A program made the position numbers and the translations under genes. The notes beneath the pieces were generated by a model. It was not told the DNA's origin. It was given only the letters and a program-made list of their open reading frames with translations, and did not search any database. This document shows, piece after piece, positions 46,690-57,493 of a stretch of DNA of 64,000 bases. Position 1 is the first letter of the stretch. The number at the start of each line of letters is the position of its first letter. The stretch comes from Magnolia sinica (Eukaryota > Streptophyta > Magnoliopsida > Magnoliales > Magnoliaceae): the NCBI RefSeq assembly GCF_029962835.1, contig NC_080574.1, positions 41,036,501 through 41,100,500 on the forward strand, read 5' to 3'.

Positions 46690-47060
46690 CGACAACACAA
46701 AGCCTTGTGGGGTCTACCGTGATGTCTATGTAAATTCATTGCATCCATCTATTTCGCCAACTCATGACACAAGAAACAGTGGGAACGAATGCCCACCGTT
46801 TAAACTTTATTCGGCCCATATAAGTTTTCATCAATGCTGATATTTGTGCTCCATCCAGGTGGGAATCACTGGTGGCATATAAACATTGTGGTGGGCCCCA
46901 ATAATATTTCAATGGTGGGGATTTCCAACCCAACTTTTTCATGCTATGTAGTCTACTTGGGTCTTGGATCTACCTCATTTTGAGACCCTCATCCTAATGT
47001 GATTTGAAAAAAAAAATTGATGAATGATGTAGATTTTACATGAACATCGGTCTCTCTATT
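46690..47060. repeat. Family-1 foldback fragment
   Basis: tggggtctaccgtgatgtct at the left, catcaatgctgatatttgtg in the middle and acattgtggtgggccccaat follow the family-1 order. The right end is decayed near 47060. Confidence 0.55.
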
Positions 47061-47284
47061 ACAGGGAAATCATGAGAATTTTACCATGTGGTAAGCCTCA
47101 TTGATGATAGGTGATAGACTTGATTAAAAACAAAAAGAAAAAAGAAAAGAAAAGAAAAACCGAGTGGGACAGTCCCTACCGTCGGAGGGGAAACCCTTTA
47201 TCCATCAAATGCGTACCACCCATCATCATTCATTTCAACCATCCATTCACATTTCATGACACACACACACACACATAAAGGTTC

Positions 47285-47835
47285 TATACGGTTTAGCTCA
47301 TGGGAACTCCCCATGAGGTCGAGCTGTGTGGGCCCCACCATGATGAACGTCGAACATCTACCCCATCAGTTAGATGCACCATTCCATAGTGGGCCTAGGG
47401 CTTAAAAATCAAGTCTATCTATGACTTTTGTGGGCCACACCACATACAAAAGTTGAGAGGGGTTACCCTTCATTAAAACATTCATAATCATTTTTTGGGC
47501 CCATTGAGATGTGGTTCATAAATCCAGCCCATCCATTATGTGTGTATCACGTAGCCTTTGCTCAATTTTTTGGTAGTGCACTTGGATGAGGGGTCAAACC
47601 AAGTTTTAGACACATCCAAATTTCATGTGGGCCCCACCAAGTGCTTTTATATATTTTAGGCATGTCTTCACATGTTTTTAGATGGTATGGTCCACCAAAG
47701 TTCTGTATATAGCTGATTTTTGGGATGTCCCATAATTTAAAGGGGACCCATCAAATGCATGGTGTTGATGTTTGACATATATGATGGTGGGGCCTACACA
47801 GCTCGACCTCATGGAGAGTTCCCATGAGCTCGACC
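47285..47835 (+). repeat. Foldback element family 2, copy 4
   Basis: This is the best-preserved copy. The left end is agctcatgggaactcccca then tgaggtcgagctgtgtgggc. The right end is acagctcgacctcatggaga then gttcccatgagctcgacc. An (AC)n run abuts the left end (about 47262-47276) and a ccccacccacacacac stretch the right end. Each terminus is itself nearly palindromic (catgggaactccccatg). Confidence 0.75.
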
Positions 47836-47862
47836 GTTAGAACATCCCCCCACCCACACACA

Positions 47863-48358
47863 CTTCTTAAATTTTTCTGCAACCACTTGATTTCATCGAG
47901 TAGATATCGAAAATATCGATGCCATCGACAGATGCTCAATCCAGTATTCGATGGCATCGAAGGATCTTTGATGGATGTTAATCCCATTGAAGGTCCCATT
48001 GAAAATGTGTGCATAATTGCCTAAGTACGTGATTTGTTTCCTATTATGATCGGGTAGTATATATCGGGTGTAGTCGAAATTAATGTAATGATGAAGGGAA
48101 TTAGGGCTTTCTAAGTTGTTGTAAAGGGTTAAGGGCTTAGCTAGGGTTTCAAATGAGATTTGCGGCTTGTTCGAATTCGTAAGATCTACTATCTCTTATA
48201 ATATTGCTTTCATAGTGAATTACTCATGCTTTGTGTCGTGGTTTTTTCTCAAAAAGATTTTTCCACGTAAAATTCGGATTGCCTTCTTGTTGGGTTTATT
48301 TGTGTGATTATGATTACTTTGCTTGATTCTAATTTATGTGCTTCCAAGAGTCTCAACA
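47863..48358 (+). repeat. 5' LTR of the copia element (start eroded)
   Basis: It shares with the 3' LTR, in order, gatgccatcgaca, gatggcatcg, aggatctttgatg, atgtgtgcataa, tttttccacgtaaaatt and gtctcaaca. The first 20 bp or so has lost the TGTTGA start, so the left boundary is approximate. It ends ...TCAACA at 48358. Confidence 0.75.
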
Positions 48359-48409
48359 AGTGGTATTAGAGATAAAATTGGAAAGCAGATGAAATCTAAA
48401 AGTAATGTA

Positions 48410-49140
48410 TCAATGGCATCTAACATGAAGTTCGATGTAAAGAAGTATTTCAATAAAAATAATTTTGAACTATGAAAAGTTAAGAGAACAATATCCTAGT
48501 TCAATAAGGCTTGAAAGATGCACTCTTTGGAAAGTGACCAAAAACTATGAAAGAAAAATAATGGAACAATTTAGATAAGAAGACCAATATCTCAATCTAG
48601 TCGTGTGTAACAAATGTGGTCTTTTATAATATTATGAGAGAAAATTGCAGTAGATACATGGACGAAGCTAGAGAACATCCATACGAAGAAGTCACTAAAG
48701 AATTGCTTGTATCTGAAGCTACAATTGTTCAATCTAAAGATGATAGAGGGGGCTAATGTTGAGGCTCATTTCAATAACTTTAATAGGCTCATTTGTAAAT
48801 TGTTAAACGTGAATAGGACGATGAAAGATGAAGATCAAGCATGCATTCTATTGAATTCTCTTCTAGAATCATACGAGTCGTTTAAAGACTTATTATGCAT
48901 TGATAGGATGATCATTAGTGTTGAGACTATTATCTTAGCACTTCAGTCGATGAGGATAAGAAAGAAAAACGGTGACATGGGTGCTTTTACAGATGTAATA
49001 GTTACGATGGGGAGAAATTCTGAGTAGAATAGTGGATCTTCGTGATCGAGATCCAAATCCAAAGGCAATGACAAAGACAAACTTAAGTGGTAAAATTGTG
49101 GCATGACATGACACATGAAGAATGATTGTTAGAATCCTAA
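48410..49140 (+). pseudogene. Copia gag remnant with broken zinc knuckle
   Basis: The longest clean piece (48707-49027) has NVEAHFNNFNRLICKLL and LLNSLLESYESFKDLLC, typical of the copia gag-polypeptide (UBN2-like) domain. Downstream, a CCHC knuckle is recognisable as NCGMT-x-HMKNDC, but its first cysteine is lost and stops intervene. Confidence 0.75.
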
Positions 49141-49469
49141 GTCAAGGAATGAGAAATCAGAGAGTTCTTCTAGAGAGTGTGAAATAGTACATGTTATATG
49201 ATTAGGTCACACGAAAAATCATCCTTAGTTGTGCCATCATATTCAACGAAAGATTAATATTCTATAATGATGATCACAAGGAAGTGAAAAAATCAATTGT
49301 GTACGGTCAAATAGACAGAGATGAGACACAGGCTGATACTAAGACACAAACAGAGGTATATGAGTACGTGGAGCAACTACTTGTGAGAAGGAATCAGTTA
49401 AGGGATCATGGGTTACTAGTGAGATATAGAGATGACTTGAATGATGCATTTTTTCCTCATTATAGATGA

Positions 49470-50440
49470 GGGGGATTCATCTACTTTTCAGGAGGCTCTT
49501 AACGAGATGGACTCCCTGTGCAAGAATTTGACGTGAGAGCTAGTGGAGCTTCCTATCGGCCGTAAGACGATCGGGTGCAAGTGGATCTTTAAGAAAAAAT
49601 ATGATAGGTACAAGGAAAGGCTGATAGTGAAGGAATATGCTCATAGAGAATGTGTTGACTTCACTGAGATATTCGCGCCCATAGTAAAGCAAGTATTTAT
49701 TAGATTCGTATTGGCGCTGGTTGCCTAATACGATCTCAAGATGGAACAAATGGATGTGAAGACTGCTTTCCTATATGAGAATTGGAAGAGAAAATTTACA
49801 TGAAGCAACCAGAATGTTTCAAAATATTAGTAGCATATACCAATGTTTGCGGGTTAAAGAGGTCGTTGTACATTCTTAAATAGTTGCCTACACAGTAGTA
49901 CAAGAAATTTGATTATTTTATAGGAGTCAGAGGTTTACCAGGAGTGAGTATGATCATTGTATCTATTATAAGATATTAAGTGATGAAAATTTCATTATCT
50001 TAGTATTGTATGTTGATGACATACTTATTACCAGTTATAACAAGTTTGAGATCGACATACTGAAGACTCAACTATCAGAAACATTTGAGATAAAAGATGT
50101 GGGGGCTACATAAAGGGTTCTCAGCATTGACATATACAAAAATAGAAAAAAAGAGTAGACTATAGTTATCTTAGATAGAATAACTTGAGAATGTATTAGT
50201 GAAGTATGAGATGGATAATGCAAAGCTGGTCAACGTTCCCCATATAGCTCATTTTAGGCTTTCTTCCGAGTAGTATCCTGAAACAGATGAAGAAAAGTAA
50301 ATTATGTCTCATGTGCCTTATTCGAGCATGAGTAACAGTTTGATATATGCCATGGTCTGTACAAGATCGGATATTTTATATGTGGTAGGTGTTGTTAGTA
50401 GATATATGTCTAACCCTAGTAAGTAACATTGGAAGGCAGT
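49470..50440 (+). pseudogene. Copia reverse transcriptase remnant
   Basis: IGRKTIGCKWIFKKKYD, DFTEIFAPIVK, then MDVKTAFL and the catalytic YVDDILIT at 50009-50032 identify a copia RT. In-frame stops occur (for example before YDLKMEQMDV) together with frameshifts. Confidence 0.85.
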
Positions 50441-50870
50441 GAAATGGCTACTTCAATATATCCATGGTACGCAGGACTATATCTTAACATTTGAAAAATC
50501 AGGGGACAAGTTAGTAGGTTATATGGATTCAGATTGTAAGGATAATATGAATAATAGAAGGTCGATTTACGGTTACTCGTTTGTGTTTGCGGGTGGAGCG
50601 ATTAGTTGGATGTCGAAGCTTTAGTCTATGGGGGCACTTTCCACAACTGAAGATGAGTATATGATAGTAGCAGAAGTATTCAAGGAAGCAGTTTGGTTGA
50701 GGGGATGATAAATCAGTTGGGGCTTCAGTAGGAGGATACGCTAATTAATTGTGATAGCGAAGTGTGATTAATTTGGCGAAGAATTCTGTTTATCACTCAC
50801 GTACTAAATATATTGATGTGCATCGTAATTTTATTTAACGGGTGCTTGAGGAATGAGATGTGACTCTTTA
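50439..50870 (+). pseudogene. Copia RNase H remnant
   Basis: KWLLQYIHGTQDYILTF, VGYMDSDCKDNMNNRRSIYG and ISWMSKL are followed, past a stop, by ALSTTEDEYM and HSRTKYIDVHRNFI. This is the standard end of copia pol. It is disrupted by stops. Confidence 0.85.
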
Positions 50871-51120
50871 GAAAATACATACAAGCGTGAATCCGACTGA
50901 CATGCTTACAAAGATGGTTCTCATAGAGATATTCAAGTTTTGTATAATTTCTTTAAGCTTGGCGAAGGCTTAATGGGGACAGAGTGTGCATGAGAAGTGA
51001 TGATGAAGTTATGATGGAAGACAATTAGAGATGGTGATGGCAAATGAGCAATGGAGAATGAAGATTGAAGATATTGTAGAGATTATTGTCTAATATCTTT
51101 AATATGTCTGTAATAGGGTC

Positions 51121-51384
51121 TGTTGATGTTATCGACAAACCACTCGGTCTTATCGAGCAGATGTCGATAATGTCGATGCCATCGACAAAAGCTCAATCTC
51201 GTCGAAAAAATTTGAAAAAATCCTAATTGATTCCTGGACAATTTTGTATGTTGTTACTCGATGGCATCGTAGGATCTTTGATGTCATCGACATGTCTTCA
51301 ATGGATGTCGATCCCATCGAAAGTCCCATTAAAGATGTGCATAAAATTGCATAAGTGTGCGATTTGTTTTCTGTTCCAGTTAGG

Positions 51385-51427
<43 letters not shown>

Positions 51428-51723
51428 GTAATTAGGATTATAGTAAAAATTAAGGGAATTAAGTTGTTTTAAAGGGTTTAAGGGCATAGATAGAGTTTTA
51501 AAAGAGATTTGAGGGTTGTTTGAATCGGTAAGAATTACTATCTCTTATAATCTTGCTTTCATAGTATTTTACTCGTCGCTTTGTGCAGTGATTTTTTTTT
51601 AATTTTTTTTTTACAGGAGTTTTTCCACGTAAAATTTAGATTGTCTTTTTGTTGGATTTATTTGTGTATTTGTACTTACTTTGCTTGATTCTACTCCATG
51701 AGCTTTAATTATAAGTCTCAACA
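51121..51723 (+). repeat. 3' LTR of the copia element
   Basis: It starts TGTTGATG and ends TCAACA, so its termini are inverted. It includes a (TA)n run at about 51388-51422 that is absent from the 5' LTR. The sequence before it is a poor polypurine tract. Confidence 0.75.
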
Positions 51724-52029
51724 ATATGAACTGTGTAACTTTCACTCCATGGCCTATCTATAACGTGCTCAAAATGATAAATGGTCTCCGTTTATGCACG
51801 TATGTACACTGCGCCAAAAGAAACGGAGAAAGTGATTCCCATAGTAATCTCTCCACACAGTACTACGGGTTAATATGACAAAGCCCGTGTGAACTTTCAC
51901 ATGCTTTACCATATTTGGTGACAGTATGCCATATTAGGCACGACAATATATAAGGCTATTGTACACTCCACACATGTGTTAGCATGGTGCATACGTGAGG
52001 GATCTAATCCATCAAACATGTGAATGAGT

Positions 52030-53375
52030 TGAAGAAAAACTTCATCCAAGCTTTTGTGACTGTTGAAAACTCCTTGGTAACCCCATATGTTTTGGATTAA
52101 GGTTATATTTGTGTTTTCCCTTCATCTAAGTCTGTGTGCTGTTATGGGCAGGTTGGATGGCAAATAAAACTTTATAGTGGGCCCGAGGAAATTTTTAAGG
52201 GCATTCAATCCCTTTTTTTCTATGGTGTGATCCACTTGAGCTTTGGATATACGCCATTTTTGGGCTCATGCTATAAAATGATATAGAAAAATGGATGGAC
52301 GATGTGGATGAAACACATAAATGACCTGCCCCGTGGAGCTTGGGACCCGTCGTACCATCTTATGGACGCGGACTTCCTGCCATAGGTTCTCACGGATGTT
52401 CCTAGGAAGCTAGGTGGGGCTCACTGTGATGTTTTTAGAAATTTACTCTGTTCATTCATTTTTTTAAATCTTATCTTAGTACATTTATAAAAAATTATGT
52501 AGATCCAAAACTCATTGGTGCCGTGCTAAAGGGAAAACTGTGGAAAGAAATGTCTACCGTTGAAATCTTCTTGTGTTCTAACTTGATGTCTATATGCCAT
52601 TTAAACCATTTATAAGGTCATAGCCACTAGTATGAACTGAAAAAAATAATATTAGTTTGATTCAAAACTTTTGTGACCATACGAATATTTCAACGGTGGT
52701 TGCCCAATCCCCACAGTTTCTTCTATTGTGGCCCACTTGAGATCTTGATCTGCATGATTTTTGGTTTCATATCCTAAAATGATCTCTCAAAATGAATGGA
52801 CAGTGTGGATTTCTTATAAAAATCATGATGACCCACCAAGCTTCCCAGGACAGACTTTCTAGGAAAGGCTTTCAGGAAATCGGGTCCGCCGCTGACCGGC
52901 AGAGATTCCGCAGTGACACCTCCGTTACTGTAATCGATGCTAGTCGATGCTCTATTAGTTCCACCATAATGCATGTGTTTTATTCACGCCATCCATCCAT
53001 TTTGCCAAATCATTTTAGAGCACGATAGAGTATGCGATGCAGATTTAGATTTCAAGTGGACCATACCGTCGGAAATAGTAGTGACTGAATGCCACCGTTA
53101 AAAACTTCTTAAGAGCCATGGAAGTTTTGGATCAAGCTGATATTTGTGTTTTCCGTTCATCCCGTTCTGCATGATCTAATCTACATGTTGGAATATGGCA
53201 AATAAACATTACAGGGGGCCCTATAAACTTTTCAACATCGAGCATCAATAGGCAATATTTATGTGGCGTAGTCCTGATATTTGTATCTGCCTCATCTTTA
53301 GTCTCGCTCCCTAAATTGAACTAGGAAAAATGAATGGATGGCTTGGATAAAACACATGCATAATGATGAATTCAT
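52030..53375. repeat. Cluster of three family-1 foldback fragments
   Basis: About 52030-52345 is a half element (gattaaggttatatttgtgt to gatggacgatgtgg). About 52405-52850 is a full-length diverged copy (aggtggggctcactgtgatg to catgatgacccaccaagctt). About 52935-53375 is another (ttccaccataatgcatgtgt to acacatgcataatgatgaat). The middle copy's ends contain diverged inverted tcctaggaagc and cttcccagga words. No gene is seen. Confidence 0.55.
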
Positions 53376-54194
53376 AGAGAACCAACACTATCATAACCGC
53401 ATGGATAACCACCGAATCCCACTCCAACACAGCAATCCTCAAGCTCAGAAATATTTCCTTTTCAAAATTAGAAAAACTTTGATACTTTGAAAAGTGTGAT
53501 GGATGATACGCAGTCACTTAAAAAATTACAGACATGGTACATAATAGTAAAATTAAACAGTTCAAATGAAATTACTGTTATTCCAGAGTCTAAATAGCTG
53601 ATTCGTGAACATTTATTGGATGGTTAAATGAAAAATATTCAAGGGTTCTTTTTCCATAACAAGCATATGCGGTTGAGAGGCTACAATTTATCTACAGAGG
53701 GCTCACTCTAGTAAAATTTATTTGAATTAATACGTGCCACTTGTATAATTTATGAGTTCCTGCTTATTGATTGTGATATAAGGGCTAGTATCATAAAAAC
53801 TCTCTTTAAGAATTTTAATTTTGGAGCACTGCTAAGCTCACATACATGTGTAATAAAGCTTATGTACATGTCACATATGCGCCAACATGGCATTATAGAT
53901 CCAAGGTCCAATTCATCAATCAAAATGGTACCATCATATAGATGCCCTACGTCAAGAATTAGGTTGATCTACCTATGGGGTGGGCTAAGGTTTGTTAAAC
54001 AAATGTATATCCTAAAATACTTTGGAAGATATTTTTTTAAACCCATCCACATATGTTCTAATATTGAGGCTCGCATGCTAATTAATGGAATCAGATTTTA
54101 TTTTTAGAAAAACATGCACGAGGTCAATCTAACCTGATAGATGGATTATCTCTTACATATGTGAGCTTTAGTGCACATGTTTGTGTGTGTAACT
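53376..54194. other. Intergenic, nothing recognised
   Basis: This is AT-rich sequence with stops in all frames. Some words (gctcacatacatgtgtaata; gtgcacatgtttgtgtgtg) may be inverted ends of a decayed element spanning about 53825-54190. Confidence 0.35.
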
Positions 54195-54211
54195 AAGCTC
54201 TTAGTTTCTCT

Positions 54212-54354
54212 ACACCCTAATCCATAGCTCAAGTGGTAGACTGAGTGACAGATACCTCGTCTCAAGACAGGTCTTGGTATTGATCCCTAGCGGGGGTGGC
54301 TAACAGTGAAGTGTCAACTGACAGTGGGGTGTACTAACAAGCTAACAAAAAAAA
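54212..54354 (+). mobile_element. tRNA-derived SINE with 17-bp perfect target duplication
   Basis: It has an A box, tagctcaagtggtaga (54225-54240), and a diverged B box, ggtattgatcc (54276-54286). A tRNA-unrelated part and a run of about ten A follow. The 17-mer AAGCTCTTAGTTTCTCT flanks it exactly at 54195-54211 and 54355-54371. The perfect duplication indicates a fairly recent insertion. It is not a functional tRNA gene. Confidence 0.9.
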
Positions 54355-54390
54355 AAGCTCTTAGTTTCTCTTTAAGACAGTTCTTGCGGT

Positions 54391-54614
54391 TTCCAAATAT
54401 GAATGGTCCATGTGATGCAGCACCCCATGAAATCCCAGGGCCCAACTTTTACCTTGATTCCAAACTTTGGTGGGCCATGGCAAAAGAAAACAGTTTTTTC
54501 CATTGATCATATGTATCTTATTATGACCCACCAGAGTTCTGGATCGTGATGATAATTTGGGCCTTGAGGGTTTCATGGGGTGCCACATCACATGGACCAT
54601 TCAGATTTTGGGCC
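54391..54614. repeat. Foldback element of about 220 bp
   Basis: The left arm is ccaaatatgaatggtccatg then gtgatgcagcaccccatg. It is mirrored by catggggtgccacatcac then atggaccattcagattttgg. The arms are about 45 bp and the loop contains accttgattccaaactttgg. Non-coding. Confidence 0.7.
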
Positions 54615-54915
54615 CATGACACATGTGCGAATGTGCAGAGGTGAGCATTCCTCTCTATATATGGTCGCGCATGCATGGAATGTACATGAACTTGGCACTT
54701 GCAGTATACAAAATCTCTAATTATTGTTAGCTGAATTAGGGTACATGGTGGCACACGCAGGGCATGTGGAGATAGTTAAGAATGGAGAGAGAATTCTGGA
54801 GGGAAAAAGTACAGCTACATACAAATGCATTCGATCTACACCTTTTTTTTTTCTAAGTTTTAATGCCTACTTGAGTTTTTGATCGGCCTTTTATTTGGGC
54901 TTACATCCTAACATA

Positions 54916-54922
<7 letters not shown>

Positions 54923-54952
<30 letters not shown>
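54923..54952. repeat. (CA)n microsatellite
   Basis: A pure CA run of about 30 bp. Confidence 0.9.
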
Positions 54953-54954
<2 letters not shown>

Positions 54955-55710
54955 CAGGTTGAATGTTATAGAGTCATCACAATGGGTCTACATAACCTTT
55001 ATTGGACAGCTCCCTTGATATCATATGAGAACTATGTGTGGAAAAAAAACAGAGAGGGGGGAGTTATTTACTCAAAACAAATAGGAAATATTGAGAAGGA
55101 CCAGGTAAAACCCAAGGCATCTATTGACACAATTAAAATTCAAGTCATTGTTTATAAGCATGTTGATTTTCAAAATTCTAGGAAAACCATCAACCATAAA
55201 ATCTTTTTGTGTCCCGTGGAATCTTAAAGGCCACGACTTCCTAAAAGCTGATTGCATAGACAAAAAGATCTGTTTTCCCTTACTTTTATATAGAGTGGAG
55301 ATGAGCTCATCGTTTAAGAAATCTTATTTTTCCAAACAACTCACTTATTTAAGCACTAAAACATACTTTTAGGAGACGAATGATTAAAATTCCCTGGTCA
55401 TTCAAAAAATAAAATAAAATTAGAAAGTGCTAGAGTCGGGCATTTTGGGGCCTATGACACTACGTCCAATGTATCCAACATGTGCAGCCCACCATTATCA
55501 TGTAAATCAGAAATCAGGCCAATCCAATCATCAAGTGGGCTACTATAGAAGACAGAAGATAACGGACACTACCCAAAATCCTCTAAGTTCATGAGTGGCC
55601 CACCTGATTATTACATCCGTTTAATTTTTTGTTCTTACAATGATCATGGCTGCACACCTGTTGGATGAGTCAAATGTCATACATATACCACATACCTTCA
55701 GAATAATCAT
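54953..55710. other. Intergenic, no gene recognised
   Basis: AT-rich sequence. Around 55070-55260 a gene-like frame exists on both strands without protein family features. 55490-55740 has foldback-type words (gcccaccattatcatgtaaa; gtggcccacctgattattac). Confidence 0.4.
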
Positions 55711-56225
55711 TGTTGAGGTTAAAATCTGGACCACCCTCCACTCAATGCTGCAAACCCTCAATGGACCCTGGTCCTACATAGAAAGGTGAGTAAAGGAGAC
55801 CCTGACTTAAACAAGGGACCCTCCAATGCCTAAGTCAGGCCTGGGAATCTGGGTCTAAGCTGCGTAATATAGAGAGAGGGTGCGAGATCTTGCGTGCCTG
55901 TTGTAATGGGGTCCCCTAGTATTTATACCTATGGGTCAAGCGGATCGTGTCCGTCAATCTTGGCATGATCTACTCAATCAAGCGGATATTGCAATCGTGG
56001 AGATACTCCACAATCTTTGGATCATGTAGCATATCATGTCTTAATGGAGCATATCTCTAGGCGTGATCTTTAGCTACGTCCACATTGAGACTAGTTTCTT
56101 AGCTCAGACCTCACCCTATCTGAGTCCGAGGCTAAGTATTTGTGGTCGAAATTCATAATCGAGTCATCAGTGTCGGAGTCTATTAGGCATGCTTATTCAG
56201 GACTTAGCCCTCGGCCTCTACGTTG

Positions 56226-56632
56226 AGGATGGGGATGAGGACGAGGACAAGCTCCCGACTTAGCCATCCTTTTTTGGATGAAGATGAGGATGATGACGAG
56301 GACGAGCCCCCAGCTTGGCCAACCTTCTTCAGATGAAGATGAGGATGAGGACGAGGACGAGCCCTTGGCTCGGTCAACCTTCTTCGGATGAAGATGAGGA
56401 TGAGGATGAGGACGAGGACGAGCCTTCGGCTCAGTCAACCTTCTTCGGATGAAGATGAGGATGAGGATGAGGACGAGCCCCTGGCTCAGCCAACCTTCTT
56501 TGGATGAAGATGAGGATGAGGATAAGGATAAGCCCACGGCTCGGCCATCCTACCTCGGATGAAGATGAGGATGAGGACAAGGACGAGCCCATGACTTGGC
56601 CAACCTTTTTTGGATGAAGATGAGGATGAAAG
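56226..56632. repeat. Minisatellite, about seven units of 52-66 bp, in the unit 1 leader
   Basis: Each unit contains gaagatgaggatgaggacga then gagccc, a variable ggctcgg-like piece and tcaaccttcttcggat. Units vary by whole gaggat hexamer steps. The matching site in unit 2 (about 60050-60120) has only one or two diverged units, so the array expanded in unit 1. Long acidic or His/Ser-rich frames across it are artefacts of the repeat. Confidence 0.85.
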
Positions 56633-57208
56633 CTCGTCTTACCCGGCTTAGGGTCGTCATCTAGAAATTCATTTGCACTCGACATGATGTTCTCCTTCAT
56701 CTCCTTCGGAGGCCCTACTAATTGGGTTGGATGGTCCGGGACCGACCTTGTTTAACCTTATCAAGATTTTTCCATAACAGAAGCCCCCTACTCTCTTAGT
56801 CCAAGCTCAGACTTGGAGAGTAAATTCCTGGGAAAACGGGGCGACGCCTTGTTGTCTCTGCTTATGATGACGGTTGGGATGATTGAAGCGTAATCACTGC
56901 GATGATTGCGCTTTGGGTTACACGTGCAGTACGACGGCTACGACTTTTCAGATACAACCTCTAAATGAAGGACACGTGATGATAGTTACGATTTGCAATT
57001 GGTAGTGTAGAGGAAACAATGCTATGAGGTCATAGAGAAGCGAGAGGCCGCTTGCGCCATAAATAGCTTTTAATGCCGACGAGACTTGGATCTGGGAACG
57101 CTGACTCGAGCTTATCAATTCCCTCCACATGTCTCCTGGTGACAGTGCCGAGCCACCTCGGCTTTGGGGACAACTGTCTGTAATGATGGCGCTGAGCGAT
57201 GGGAGGTT

Positions 57209-57216
57209 TATATAAA
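57209..57216 (+). promoter_or_regulatory. TATA box of retroelement unit 1
   Basis: TATATAAA followed by cccctc is conserved at the same place in unit 2 (60673-60680) despite divergence around it. It lies about 280 bp upstream of the gag-like frame and marks the probable promoter. Confidence 0.65.
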
Positions 57217-57493
57217 CCCCTCTCGCTCTCATTCGCATTCTCCTTCTGCATTATAGGTTTCTCACTTCCTGTTCCTTGACTCTTTTCAAATCGCCTCTGC
57301 CGGAAAGTGGTTTTTCCTCACTAGATAAAGGGTTTTAGATAGTCGGAGAAGGAATTTCGCTTGGAGGAAGGGTTTTCGATAGCTGGAGAAGGGATTTCAC
57401 TTGGAGGAAGCTGCCGGAGTAGAGAGATTTTCTGCCGGAATGAATCGCCTTCAGCGTAGTGAGTCTTTCACCATTTAGACATTTTCTTTTACA

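Larger units (their letters stand above)
47863..51723 (+). mobile_element. Decayed Ty1/copia LTR retrotransposon lacking integrase
   Basis: Two related LTRs (47863-48358 and 51121-51723) enclose a degenerate + strand gag-pol. The primer-binding site at 48361 (tggtattagag) resembles the TGGTATCAGAGC initiator-Met tRNA complement. Gag, a broken zinc knuckle, reverse transcriptase and RNase H are recognisable in copia order. About 400 bp separates the zinc knuckle (about 49100) from the reverse transcriptase (about 49540), so protease and integrase are deleted. The length of 3.9 kb against the usual 5 kb or so agrees. There are many stop codons, so it is inactive. Confidence 0.85.

Noticed and set aside
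54225-54290. tRNA-like promoter boxes suggesting a tRNA gene
   Set aside because: The B box is diverged, there is a poly(A) tail and the 17-bp flanking duplication marks a retroposed SINE.
56193-56700. Long - strand frames rich in His, Pro and Ser
   Set aside because: They are translations of the GA-rich minisatellite, open only because of its codon-periodic repeat.
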